DNA of 18,493 nucleotides from Cudoniella acicularis (Eukaryota > Ascomycota > Leotiomycetes > Helotiales > Helotiaceae). The DNA lies in contig JAAMPI010001162.1 in NCBI GenBank assembly GCA_013054445.1, forward strand, positions 1 to 18,493. The letters run 5' to 3'. Below are positions 1-9,307 of this stretch, one piece after another (the stretch's first letter is position 1; the number at the start of each line of letters is the position of its first letter). The notes under the pieces were generated by a model. The model worked only from the letters and a program-made list of their open reading frames with translations. It was not told the DNA's origin and did not search any database. A program made the translations under genes and the position numbers.

Positions 1-1254
1 GGGGTGGTACATACGGGTCATGAATAACTGGCTGTACGAGTGGATATCCATGTATAATTGCACGCCTTGTGTGGCGACAAGATTGTTCACGTGAGCAGCA
101 AGCACTTTGTTCTCGGGTGCGTCGCCGGCGGTTAGTCCTGCATCGCATTAGTCGTCACTCTAGTCTACCAGGCTAGGGAATTACCTCTGTACGTCTCGTC
201 ACAGGGGTTGGTAGAAGATCCGCCGGGGTGATCCCATCTAGAGATTTGTTAGTAAGTATATGTACATTATGGCAGCCGTATGTTGATTGGGAGAACAAAG
301 TCGATAGGAGAGGCATTCTTACTGGAATGGCCAGTTTTCGGTTGATGTCACGACCGAAACAGGTGCTTGATGATACACTTTGACGATTTTTACGCCAGAG
401 CCTGTCCGTGCTTTGGGTGTATGCAAATCCTGCTTTAAGTTAGCAAAAGCAAGGTAGTGCGGTAGTTTGTACTTGCCATCTGGGTTCACGACTGGGAAAA
501 TGAAGAAATCATATTTGTCAATGTAACTTGTGATCTCGGGATTTGAGCTGTAGTTGGACAGTAAATTATAAGCTAAATATTCAACAGTCTATTCTGTTTG
601 TGAGTAAAACGTGACACGAGGAGAATATCTTGGAAGTGTAACTCACTAAAGTTGTGATCCATTCGCGAGCATGAACAGTTCCATGAATGACAACAGCGGG
701 CTTTCCCTTGCCTGCTTTTCCATAAAAATGGATGCCCGTGATGGGCTGGCCTTGGCCTGAGTTTCCGGCAACCACGATCTCGGAGTTGGCGGGGTGTTTT
801 GCCTGTAGATCATTGAGATATTGGAGATGATCGGTGTATGGGTGGTAAGAGTTGTACCACGTGATATCAACCACTCCCTCTGCAACCAAAAATGTCAGAA
901 TCTTATTTTCTTTCATGTCAAGAGGGCAAACTCACTCTTGTATGGTTTTGTCTTTCCTTCTGCTTCAATAGATGCTCCTAAATCATCGTGCAACACTTCA
1001 TGATTGATCCCAGTCATGAGTTGATTAAATTCCGTCACTTTGTCCGCTGGAACAACAAGATCAACAGTGCCGCCTGCCTTTGGAACTCCCTCCTGAACTC
1101 CTTTCCATGTCGGTAATTGAAGTTGCTTGATTATATTCATGACAGGCATGACATCTTCTCCCATTGGAATTCGAATGGCCTTTGCGCCATCATAGCTGAC
1201 CTTTGCAACGACACTCGTCACGGCCAAGAGTAAAGGAACAAATCGAGACAACAT
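1..1254 (-). CDS. Secreted M14 zinc carboxypeptidase (carboxypeptidase A-like), 5' part only, with a probable frameshift
   Basis: A secreted metallo-exopeptidase that would remove C-terminal residues from peptides. The start is the ATG at 1254; a signal peptide (MLSRFVPLLLAVTSVVA) and an M14 propeptide follow. Inferred exons are 936-1254, 647-879, 477-588, 323-429, 185-237 and 15-137. A further donor (GTATGT) begins at 14, so the gene runs off the left edge. Zinc ligands are visible in HAREW (about His176 and Glu179) and in MDIHSYSQ of the last exon; PVVNPDG and GRDINR (Arg252, substrate carboxylate binding) are also present. The intron at 430-476 needs a GC donor. Just after GRDINR the run TTTT at 335-338 holds one base too many. 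Read as given, exon 5 hits a stop; with one base fewer the family pattern NRNWPFQWD continues. It is therefore a broken allele or a sequence error. The family call is firm; the exon borders come from frame and homology. Confidence 0.88.
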
Positions 1255-1354
1255 TTTCAAAAGATCACTGAAAAAAAATACAATGAAATCTGAAAAATAC
1301 AGCGAAATGGAACAGATTTATGGTTCATCCTCGTGAAACGCCTTCCTAACCTAG

Positions 1355-1361
1355 ATATAAA
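1355..1361 (-). promoter_or_regulatory. TATA-like box of the carboxypeptidase gene
   Basis: TTTATAT on the minus strand lies about 100 nt upstream of the ATG at 1254, a plausible distance for a fungal core promoter. Nothing beyond sequence and position supports it. Confidence 0.35.
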
Positions 1362-2903
1362 GTGCTCGAGCTTGATGATGGCCCGATGGGAGTCCTCGGT
1401 CCAAATGATCGAAGTCCCTCACTTTGAGGGTCCTTCCCGCTTGGGATCGTCACGAGACTTTGTGGCCAATGATAACAGACTTGGCGAAATATATATATTG
1501 GGTTGTTGATGTTGTCCTTCTTAACCGGGCACGGATCGCGAGGACCGACTTAAGTCCGGAAGGCGCCGGGGACCAATTTGAGATTCTTACTGGTACTGCT
1601 GAAGGTAGTGCGCATCTTGAAGATCATAGGCTGCATCGAGTGCGGGGGATTATACAGTATCGATTAAATACGTCTCGGCAGTTGGGTAAAGAGATAAGAT
1701 TGGGATGACAAGCCTTGGCAGCATTTTGAAAGGAAGCCAACTTCCACTTTTAGCCATGGTCGCGAGTCGCAGCAAATCAATGACCTGCAGGATGCTCCCT
1801 TCATGAACTTGAGGCGTATAAGAAACAAGGGGGCCATGGCTCTCATGTGAAAATGAAAGCACTGGCGCAACAGTGCCCATCAACCGAAATCCGAGGTCTT
1901 CCAACCCATCTCCACAACTTCCGAACCTCGCACGAAAACTTCATATGACATCTCAACTTCTGGTTCGCAAAGCACTTTGCACTTAAATTTGAGTATCTTC
2001 TCATTTGACCTCAAAAGAGGTCTGCGCAAGGCAGAATAACAGCATGATATACGCAAAGCTCGACATATAGGCATTTCAATCAGCCTGAAAGCTGTGTTCG
2101 CTTGATGACACAGAAGAAGAAAGATGTTGACTGAGCAGTGGGTCACGTCACTGAGCGTGATCAACGAGGCTAGAGGAGCCCGACAACTTGCTAGTCTTAT
2201 ATATACCCTGCTTTCAAGCAATATAATTATTGCGCCTGTTGCCTTGATCGGTGCACTTTGGTTTCGAAGCGTTTGTGTCGAGGTAAAGGGGTTTGACGCG
2301 AGAACTTTGGCGCGAGCCGCTAACTTCTGCGAAATCTTAATCAGCAGTACTCACGTGAGTCCGAATTTCCAGAGGAAACTCGAATTTCATTTATTAGAAC
2401 TATAATACAGTTCTGGGAGTAGCTTCAGTTATCTCAATAGGTTGTTGTTTAAAATATGAAACTATGGGACGCTTAGTTGCATACATTTTGGTCACGTGTT
2501 TTAGAAAAATTGGTGATTTTTGTAAAACTCATGGCTTCTTTTAAGGGAAAAAAAAAAAAACTGTTTCTAGTTCATAAAAATTTTAATCAGCTGTGATTTA
2601 CTCCTTAGGTTAAGATTACTTCTTTCTAATAAGTGAAGTCCATCAAGCACATTTAATAAAGGTTCAAGTTCCCGTGACGACAATTTTCAGGGTCATCATT
2701 TGAACCTTCGGAAAGACGCAACGTGCCAAATTCCAGTGTATTATGTCTCGGAAACTTTTACGGTTACTTAGAAGTCTGAATTTCTATATGGAAACTTTTT
2801 TTTTCCTTCCTCGGACACTTACGATCTCTTCCCTTTCTTTCTATTGGCTGTCATGAAAAGGGACTACTCAAAAGTGCCCGAGCTAAACGAGCCCCTTCGT
2901 TTC
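1362..2903. other. Intergenic spacer, no gene seen
   Basis: About 1.5 kb between the divergent carboxypeptidase and methyltransferase genes. Open frames up to about 110 codons occur on both strands near 1.4-2.4 kb. None has a recognisable domain, and I could not join them into a gene by splicing. The part from about 2400 is AT-rich, with A and T homopolymers. Confidence 0.6.
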
Positions 2904-2910
2904 TATATAT
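2904..2910 (+). promoter_or_regulatory. TATA box of the methyltransferase gene
   Basis: TATATAT lies 58 nt upstream of the chosen ATG (2968) and follows a C/T-rich stretch. The in-frame ATG at 2941 is only about 31 nt from the box, so transcripts may start at or after it, which favours 2968. Confidence 0.45.
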
Positions 2911-2967
2911 TTCTGCTCGCCAGCATTCCTCCTTCACCCCATGAAAAAAAATTCCAACAACGCAAAC

Positions 2968-3960
2968 ATGTCCCATAACACTGAAGCTAATCGCTCACAT
3001 TGGAAGTAAGTCCTCATTCATCTATCTCAAGCCGAAACCCCCTGGAAAGTTAAAGTCCCTCGAGTCATTCCCTGCACTCACCTAATGCCGTATCGCAAGG
3101 TCCATCACTCGGTCTTTTTTTTTTGAAGGATATTCAAAACAAAGAAAAACTTCCGATATCAGATTCAGTTCAGAGGGCTAAGACGTTTTAGTGAAAATGC
3201 GGCAACATACAACACCAGATTCGAGAAAACAATCCAGCAAATTATCGAAGAGATTCAAGCAAAGCGAGACTGGATTGGCGTAGACTGGGTTGACGACGAA
3301 TCCGAAAGTGAATCATCAGCTTCAACTACTAAATATCCAAAGAAAACAGTCCGTTTACTGGATTATGCCTGCGGTACTGGTCTTGTGTCACGTGTACGTT
3401 TTCTTCACACCAACAAATAACATTTTTACTGATGAAGAAAGGCCTTGGCTCCCTACGTGACTCAATGCGTCGGGATTGACCTCTCAGAGGGCATGGTAGC
3501 AGAATACAACAAGAGCGTCTCAAACCAAGGCATCCCATCCTCAGAAATGTTCGCCCAGGCAGGAAATCTCATTGATGCAGACGAGCCATCTCCCGCAGCA
3601 CTCTCCGGACCGGAATTTCACAACTTCGATATAGCTGTAGTTGGCTTGGGCTTCCATCATTTTGACAACCCTACTCTGGCTTCCAAGAGATTGGCAGAAC
3701 GACTTAAGCCAGGCGGAGTCCTCTTGATTGTGGATTTCTTGCCTCATGAGCATTTCCATCACCACGACAATCCGGCTGCGAAAACGGTAACTCACATGGG
3801 CTTTTCCGAAGAGGAGGTGAAAAAGATGTTTGAGGAGGCCGGCGCTGGAGGGGGTTTTGTGTACGTGAAGATTGGAAAGGGGGTTGTTTTCGCAAATGTG
3901 GATGGACAGGGACACAAGATGGAAAGAAGTGTCTTCTTTGCTAGAGGATCGAAGTTGTAG
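2968..3960 (+). CDS. SAM-dependent class I methyltransferase
   Basis: Predicted to move a methyl group from S-adenosylmethionine to an unknown substrate. Exons are 2968-3005, 3192-3393 and 3442-3960, giving 252 residues and ending in TAG. The introns (186 and 48 nt) have GT-AG borders, and the first has a CTAAG branch-like site. The N-terminus reads SHWNENAATYNTRF, typical of this fungal methyltransferase group. Motif I is LLDYACGTGLVSR (68-80), the acidic strand-2 motif is CVGIDLSEGM (Asp93), motif II-like is FDIAVVGLGFHHF (142-154), and LKPGGVLLIVDF is at about 168-179. There is no signal peptide or membrane segment, so it is probably cytosolic. An in-frame ATG at 2941 would add nine residues, but it sits very close to the TATA box. 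HEHFHHH after motif III is unusually His-rich. The substrate cannot be named from sequence; no biosynthetic core gene is nearby. Confidence 0.88.
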
Positions 3961-4626
3961 TTTCATGAAAGGTGGTTGAGGTCAATTCTTTGGTTATATA
4001 TTAGAAGTCGGGAGAGTTAATGACATTTGGATAACATTAGACATGTTTGGAATTCCGATGATTGAGAAATTATGAGATATGAACAACGAGTTCAGCTGTT
4101 ATTTGAACTATTACCTTTAACTCCGTCTTTAGCTCTGGTTATAATAGCGATTAGGCGAGTAGTTGGAAAGATTGATAAGTTCTTGAGAAATAAGGCTACT
4201 CTCCTAGCAAAAGCGAGACGACAGCGATTTTCGATCAAATGTGAACTACAAGTTACTGTTTTCTCGAAAGGGTCAAACCCCTGTAGGCTACTGACAAGAA
4301 CCTAAAATCTTCGCACTGTTAGCGGGTATTAGCGATATTAGGAGGCTATTACTCTTATAGATATGTTTTTATCTTTTATGATATCTAATATATTTAAAAG
4401 CTTTTCATATTGTTTAAATTATTATAATAGATTAACCTTTAGTCTATAGACTGAAAAAGCTATTATCTTTTATTACTTAGATCTTCGCTTTTCTTTCAGA
4501 TTGCACTTATATAATTTATTTAGCGAGAGGACAAAGTTTAGATAGGCTAGGAAGGAAGCGTTAATTCAGGCCTTTATTATTAATATTCAACCTAGATATC
4601 TGCTTACTCTCCTTCGTGGATAACGC
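3961..4626. other. Intergenic spacer with AT-rich island
   Basis: It separates the convergent methyltransferase and WSC-protein genes. From about 4320 to 4600 the sequence is strongly AT-rich and TpA-rich, with TTAT, CTATTA and TAATAT words. This suggests a decayed repeat rather than a gene. No domain was recognised in its short open frames. Confidence 0.55.
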
Positions 4627-5498
4627 CTACGACTGTGTCTTTAGGACCCCCATCTCATAGACCGGCCTATAAAGGTTTCCTTCAACCACCTCCGATGAAC
4701 CGGGGTACCCTGGCACCCAGGTCTCCCTTAACACCGCCTCGCCTTGGTTTGGGCTTGCAGCAACGCTGGTGGGTGGCTGTATATGACGGCGATAAAACAA
4801 GAAGAAAACCAAGAAGACCACGGAACACACGAGCGCCGCGGCGGCTGCAGAACCGATAGCGATGCCGGCAATGGCGCCTATGGTAAGCGTTACCGACGAG
4901 GACGACGGGGAAGACGAAGACGCCCCTGATGATGGTGTCGTGGTCGAAGATGAAGTCAAAACCGTATTCGTTGTCATCGCCGTCACCGCACTTAGCGGCG
5001 TTGTGGCACTGTAAATATTGATTCTGGACCAACCCCCGCACTGGTCAGCGCTGTCTCCCCCGCACGTCATGCTGCAATCCGTAGCCGGTGCGCTGACAGT
5101 AGTTTCAATGGTGTTGTCACAGTAACATTCGGACGAGTTCTCGATGCCAAAGATGGAGTAGTCTACAGCGGCGCAACTGTAGTCTGCATGTTAGCCAAGT
5201 CTAGTTTTACTTCTGCTTTGCGCCATGTTGGTAGCTACTCCGTGTGCACGTATTTAGGAGCAAATTGTCCATTGGAGACGCATGAGTGACTCGGAAAGGG
5301 GACTCACATATTGCGACATAGCGTCGGATCCAATCCGATGTTATCAACACGCTCCGCCGCGAGAATGCGGTTGTCGCTGTTGTCAACCCAGCAACCTTCG
5401 TAGGCGTAGCCGATGACGGGTGCGACGGTGATACCACGCGGACGGACTCGGAGGTCCAAAGGAAACGGATATGGAGGGGGGGGAAGGGGCAGAGCCAT
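4627..5498 (-). CDS. WSC-domain single-pass membrane protein (cell-surface sensor-like)
   Basis: Probably a type I membrane protein with an extracellular, carbohydrate-binding WSC domain, as in fungal wall-stress sensors. Exons are 5308-5498 (5' end uncertain) and 4627-5176. The 131-nt intron has donor GTGAGT and an acceptor at CTACAG, which joins LCRN to ICAAVDY in frame. The WSC domain runs from YEGCWVDN to CGGWSRINIY with the expected eight cysteines (CW, LC, IC, EC, YC, DC, TC, QC). A Ser/Thr-rich stalk follows, then a hydrophobic span (LTIGAIAGIAIG through VFFLFY) closed by basic YRRH, then a cytosolic tail of about 50 residues. The ATG at 5498 gives no signal peptide; a good candidate lies upstream in another frame (5499-5658). 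It lacks the long tail of Wsc1-type sensors, so its signalling role is unproven. Confidence 0.82.
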
Positions 5499-5658
5499 GG
5501 GGAAGGCGTGTGGTAGTTTGTGTGGGTTCCAGGTAGGAAGGTGTTTTGCGTGGGAGAAACTCTAGAGAGATACCCGGCAGAATAAGAATGAGGAAACATA
5601 TAATCTGAAGTATTGGAGGTCCGTGGCCAGTTGGAGGCTGAAAGCTGGATCTAAACAT
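5499..5658 (-). other. Probable signal-peptide-coding start of the WSC gene, out of frame
   Basis: An ATG at 5658 with A at -3 opens a frame whose N-terminus has a hydrophobic core (ILQIICFLILILPGIS), as expected for the missing signal peptide of the WSC protein. It is offset by one base from the WSC frame. The run of eight G (plus strand) at 5476-5483 lies where both frames are open, and seven would join them. No canonical intron of at least 40 nt joins the frames while keeping the hydrophobic core. It may be a sequence error, a real frameshift, or chance. Confidence 0.4.
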
Positions 5659-5800
5659 CTTGTTGCCGACTTGTCCGAGTCCAGGAAGGGCAGTGATAAG
5701 TTAGCAATCTGTAATGCGACTACCTAGTACCATTTCCCTTGAAGTAGTGCTCACTTTTGGAGGGGAAATAACATACATCAAGTCTTGGCATCGACATCAG

Positions 5801-5807
5801 TTATATA
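5801..5807 (-). promoter_or_regulatory. TATA box of the WSC gene
   Basis: TATATAA on the minus strand lies about 145 nt upstream of the ATG at 5658. The position supports transcription starting before 5658 rather than just before 5498. Confidence 0.35.
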
Positions 5808-6210
5808 GGGCGTTAATGTCCCGCCGGCAGTCGTTATGTGCGCCAGGCACCGCGGGTGTATCCTACATCATTACCTCATAATATTCGTTCTGCCCTTTCT
5901 GTCCTGCGCCTATCTCGGAAGATGGGTTTTGGCGCGGCGTAGGGCTACTAATAGGCTTTGTTGGATTTCAGCTGCACGCCACCGGATAAGAGGTTTCTTA
6001 TTTGCGCCTGCTCAGTGCAGCATGTCTCAGCAGATACGAGAAAACAAGCCTATAGAATTCAGAGTATGAATGAAAAATGAAAATCGAGAACTTTTAAAAG
6101 TTAGTTAATAGAAAGATTCTATATATTTTATAAGTCTTACTTCTTACTGTAGATTCTTTATAAATAATTATTCCTAGTTATTTTTTAACTTTCAAGTGAT
6201 AGTGGCTTAA

Positions 6211-6413
6211 GAAGCTCGAAGGCGGCGTCGGGAGGCCCGAAAATCGCTTAAACATGCCCGACAGAGCACAGAACCACGCGATCAGGCTCCCAAGAGACGG
6301 GATAGTGTGCCGTGTTCGATTGTGGAATGTTTAATCGTCGGTTTTCCCGCCTCCCTTTCAAGAAAACCGACGATTAATAATAGAATGACAAGAACAAATG
6401 AAAGCAAAATATA
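6211..6413 (+). pseudogene. Possible relic of a basic coding sequence
   Basis: A frame of 67 codons, open after a TAA at 6208 and lacking a start codon, begins with a very basic Arg/Lys-rich stretch (EARRRREARKSLKHARQ) and continues through KRRDSVPCSIVEC. Such basic tails occur at the ends of fungal DDE transposases. There is no catalytic domain or terminal repeat here, and the frame sits between AT-rich islands. This is a weak inference from composition. Confidence 0.2.
6331..6377. repeat. Perfect 16-bp inverted repeat (hairpin)
   Basis: TTAATCGTCGGTTTTC (6331-6346) pairs exactly with GAAAACCGACGATTAA (6362-6377) across a 15-nt loop rich in pyrimidines. It is in a noncoding region. It could be a terminal or internal repeat of a small element, or form an RNA hairpin; transcription is unknown. 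Confidence 0.8.
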
Positions 6414-6689
6414 GAGTGTTTTTGGGGGGTTGATCAAACAGAGGTGCAATACTACTATTTTCCCATTCCTGTAACTACCCGCAGCGTCTTATTAGAGGCG
6501 CACTCCGCAGTCCAGTCCCCAATCAGCATATCGGCACTTTGCGTATCCGGGCTGCGCCTTTTGTAGTTAGGCATTCTCCAATGTTTCATCGTTGCATGTA
6601 GAGGAGGTGGAAATCGGTGAGCAGTTTAGGATCGTAGGGAACAGAGTTTGAACACAACAGGCACAAAACTACAGCCTCTGTTCAATATA

Positions 6690-6960
6690 GCCCCACGTAA
6701 TATCCATAACATTTACTAAGAATATTAGAATAGATAGAGGAACGCTATCCGAGTTTTATAAGCTATCTAAAGGTAGGATTTTATTGATATAACAATCTAA
6801 TATTTCTATTTTAATATTAGTGTATTTATTAATTAATTAGAAAAATATCTTATTTCTTTCTTAATATATAATTTTATTAAAAGCTAAATAAAGAAGAATC
6901 GTAAAAGTCGTGTAAAGTTCTATTTGGTTCCTATATAACGTCTTATTTTGTCATAATTTT
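6690..6960. other. AT-rich, TpA-rich island
   Basis: A dense run of TTAATATT, AATTAATTAG and TATATAA-like words with few C or G. This is the composition left by repeated C-to-T mutation of both strands of an old repeat. No transposon domain survives. Confidence 0.4.
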
Positions 6961-7230
6961 GACTTGTCAGAACCCCGATATCCGGAAGTGTAAGACTTTG
7001 TAATCATTAAACATTACTTAAGATACCACTCAGGAGGGTATTTCTGCAAACGTGCCCCACTCAATGGAAAAGAGCATCGCTTCGAGAAGGTTTTAATCCG
7101 GGCTTTAATGTATTGGCGGTTTTACCCGCAAATTGAAAATACCCTCGCGCACTTTCTATTAAGTACGTCAAGCATGACCAACCCCTAAGGAATAGAATTG
7201 TTTGCTTACACCCGTTAAATAAAAAATTAT

Positions 7231-7250
7231 TAAAGAGGCACACCTCTTTA
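7231..7250. repeat. Short perfect inverted repeat
   Basis: TAAAGAGG (7231-7238) and CCTCTTTA (7243-7250) pair exactly around a 4-nt loop. There is no gene on either side whose terminator it could be. Confidence 0.6.
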
Positions 7251-8298
7251 TTGGCCCTTATTTGGCACTAAAAACCATGTGCATTCTTTGGGGCCTCAAA
7301 AAAAAAAGATTCAAGTTGTATCTCTAGTGGATGATGGGAAATAGTTTTATAAAGTAAGATACTCCTAAGTATTTAAAACCAAAAAAAGAGACAAGGACAA
7401 AACAACCCATGCATTCACTATAAGTGACGAAGAGGCGCGAACAAGTTACTATCCAAGACTCGTGTGTGAGACCTAACCCAACCGTCATTTCGTTCATTCG
7501 CCTACAATCACTGCCGTTCCGCAATGATCGACGTGCGCATATCGTATGCATGAAGCTACATAAGCACAACGGGAAGCCTAACGCGGTAGCACAAGTTTAA
7601 ATTGACCTCCAACAACGAGCTTGCCCTCATGGCCCTTGGAATGCGTTGGGGGCCGTTGGTGGTTTATTGACTTTAAAGTGAAGATGATGCGGCTTACATG
7701 CATTACCGAGAATTGCATGTCAAATGCGACCCACGACTGAGATTTTCCGGGTTTAGAGTGCTTTCTTTACAAATATTTTCGATGTTGGCAAAGGGCTTCG
7801 TCGGAAACATCGTGGATTCGTGGATATATTTCCCAGCGAAATGTAGGGGAAACAAGCAATTTTATTACTACGCTATTGCAGGGTAAATCTTGTGGGTTTC
7901 AATACTTAACCTTAATCAGTACTATTTAACAGTATTCATGTAGTCGTGCTATATGTGGAGTGCTGTGAGTAAGTGTCGAGTTGATTTACCCAGGAATCTG
8001 GGTCCATGGACTCTCGTAGTGGCCGACAGGTTATGTCTTCTACTCGGTAAAATATCCCTAGCCTAAAATAAACTTTGTTTTACTTGGCACTTCCAGTCAA
8101 AACATAATACTACTTTTGCGGATATTGGCTCGATAGCCGTGAAACCGGTTGCCTGCTTGGTCTTTTTCTTTTGCATTTTAGTGTTGAAAAATAGCTATTA
8201 ATTAAATCAAATCAACCCGTTTTATACACTAAGCGCAACGCTGCATCAAGCTTTCATCATTATTCGAGAGCTTTTTTCTGAGAAATGACTGGGAAGCA

Positions 8299-8319
8299 CT
8301 GGTTGACCTGGTTGACCTG
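8299..8319. repeat. 9-bp tandem duplication
   Basis: CTGGTTGAC is present twice in a row, followed by the first bases of a third copy. Replication slippage is the simplest cause. Confidence 0.6.
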
Positions 8320-8724
8320 GAATTCCGGATGATCTCAAAATTGATAGCTTACTACTAAATCATTAATTATGGGGGATTATGTGAGAAATAGATTCTGCAG
8401 CAGTATACCGATTTTAATTTCCAACATCATTGCCAAGCTGACTCGGTTGGGCTTTTCTTCCGTATACCAGCCCCACCGTTGTCGGGCGCATGCTTTCTCA
8501 AAACTCAACTGTCTCCTATTTTAGTAAATTGTGCCTTAGCGATGCCTCATTGCTGTTGGTTCTATCAAAAAGTCCTGTGGAACAATTCGTGCAGTGATCC
8601 TTCCAGATGCAGAGCAATGTATTCTATAATCCCATCACCACTCTCTGATGCAACGTTCACTGCTCAATGTTGCAACTTTGGGCTTCGATATAGGAAAGGG
8701 TCCAGGCCGATTCTCCCCCTCACC

Positions 8725-8731
8725 TATAAAA
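8725..8731 (+). promoter_or_regulatory. TATA box of the small secreted-protein gene
   Basis: TATAAAA lies 131 nt before the ATG at 8856. A pyrimidine-rich tract (about 8748-8795) follows, typical of the start region of well-expressed fungal genes. Confidence 0.5.
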
Positions 8732-8855
8732 CCACAAATTCCGTCCCTAATTCTTCTATATCTTTCATCTTCATCGACATTCATCACTCTCCCTGACTCA
8801 GCATACCTTTCACAAATCCTCAAGACAACCCATTTAACCAACTCCAACCTTCAAT

Positions 8856-9307
8856 ATGCAATTCAATATCGCCACTATTGTTGCCGCAGTCCTGGTGACA
8901 GCCGCCGTTGCCAACCCAATGGCTGAAGTCAGAGACACCAGCAGCGCCGACTACTTTCTCACCGTTGGCGGAAGTACGACCCACTTATATTATTTCAATA
9001 TACGAAATCTTATTCAAGCACACAATATTAACCGTTGTCATAGTTCCTCTCTCGCATGAAGTCAGTGCTAACTGTGTGCTCGACTGTGCCTCCGTCGTTG
9101 AGTCTGCAGTTTGCATCGCCAAGGCTATCAAAGCCAAGAAAACGAAGGATCTCCTCAAGTGTGCTGCCAAGGCCAAAGTAATTATATTTCCTATTAAACA
9201 GAGAAGTTTTATGGGGTCTAGAGCTAAGGTCTTATCCCTAGATTTGCGACTGTGGCGAATGTGTGCCTGATTTGAAGGAATACCTTGCCAACAACTCCAT
9301 ATGCTAA
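8856..9307 (+). CDS. Small secreted cysteine-rich protein, effector-like
   Basis: Exons 8856-8973, 9062-9177 and 9242-9307 encode 99 residues ending in TAA. The introns (88 and 64 nt) begin GTACGA and GTAATT and end in AG; the second has a GCTAAG branch-like site. Residues 1-19 are a clear signal peptide (MQFNIATIVAAVLVTAAVA). The mature part has eight cysteines (ANC, LDC, AVC, LKC, ICDC, GEC and the C-terminal SIC), enough for four disulfides, and a Lys-rich middle (KAIKAKKTKDLLK). The layout resembles small fungal secreted proteins, perhaps the CBP1-like calcium-binding group, but I cannot assign the family. It lies alone between noncoding spacers of roughly 0.9 and 3 kb. The strong TATA box and pyrimidine tract suggest real expression. 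The splice model rests on frame continuity. Confidence 0.82.

Larger units (their letters stand above)
5808..8724. other. Long gene-poor spacer with AT-rich islands
   Basis: Nearly 3 kb with no gene that I can support. Strongly AT-rich and TpA-rich stretches at about 6060-6190 and 6690-6960 look like mutated repeat remains. Short open frames (for example 5836-6069, 7324-7569 and 7698-7886) have no recognisable domain or clear splice structure. Hairpins at 6331-6377 and 7231-7250 and a small duplication at 8299-8319 are listed separately. Confidence 0.55.

Noticed and set aside
1880..2221. 113-codon frame on the minus strand
   Set aside because: No domain, signal peptide or spliced extension was found, and it overlaps a plus-strand frame of similar quality.
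2660..2676. GGTTCAAGTTCC, resembling a tRNA B box
   Set aside because: No A box or cloverleaf arms could be placed around it.
2941..2967. Upstream in-frame ATG adding nine residues to the methyltransferase
   Set aside because: It lies only about 31 nt after the TATA box and so may precede the mRNA start. The ATG at 2968 has A at -3 and gives the usual short N-terminus.
3541..3966. 141-codon frame on the minus strand
   Set aside because: It lies opposite the methyltransferase exon and has no domain of its own.
8479..8796. 105-codon frame on the plus strand
   Set aside because: It covers the TATA box and pyrimidine tract of the small secreted-protein gene and has no recognisable domain.
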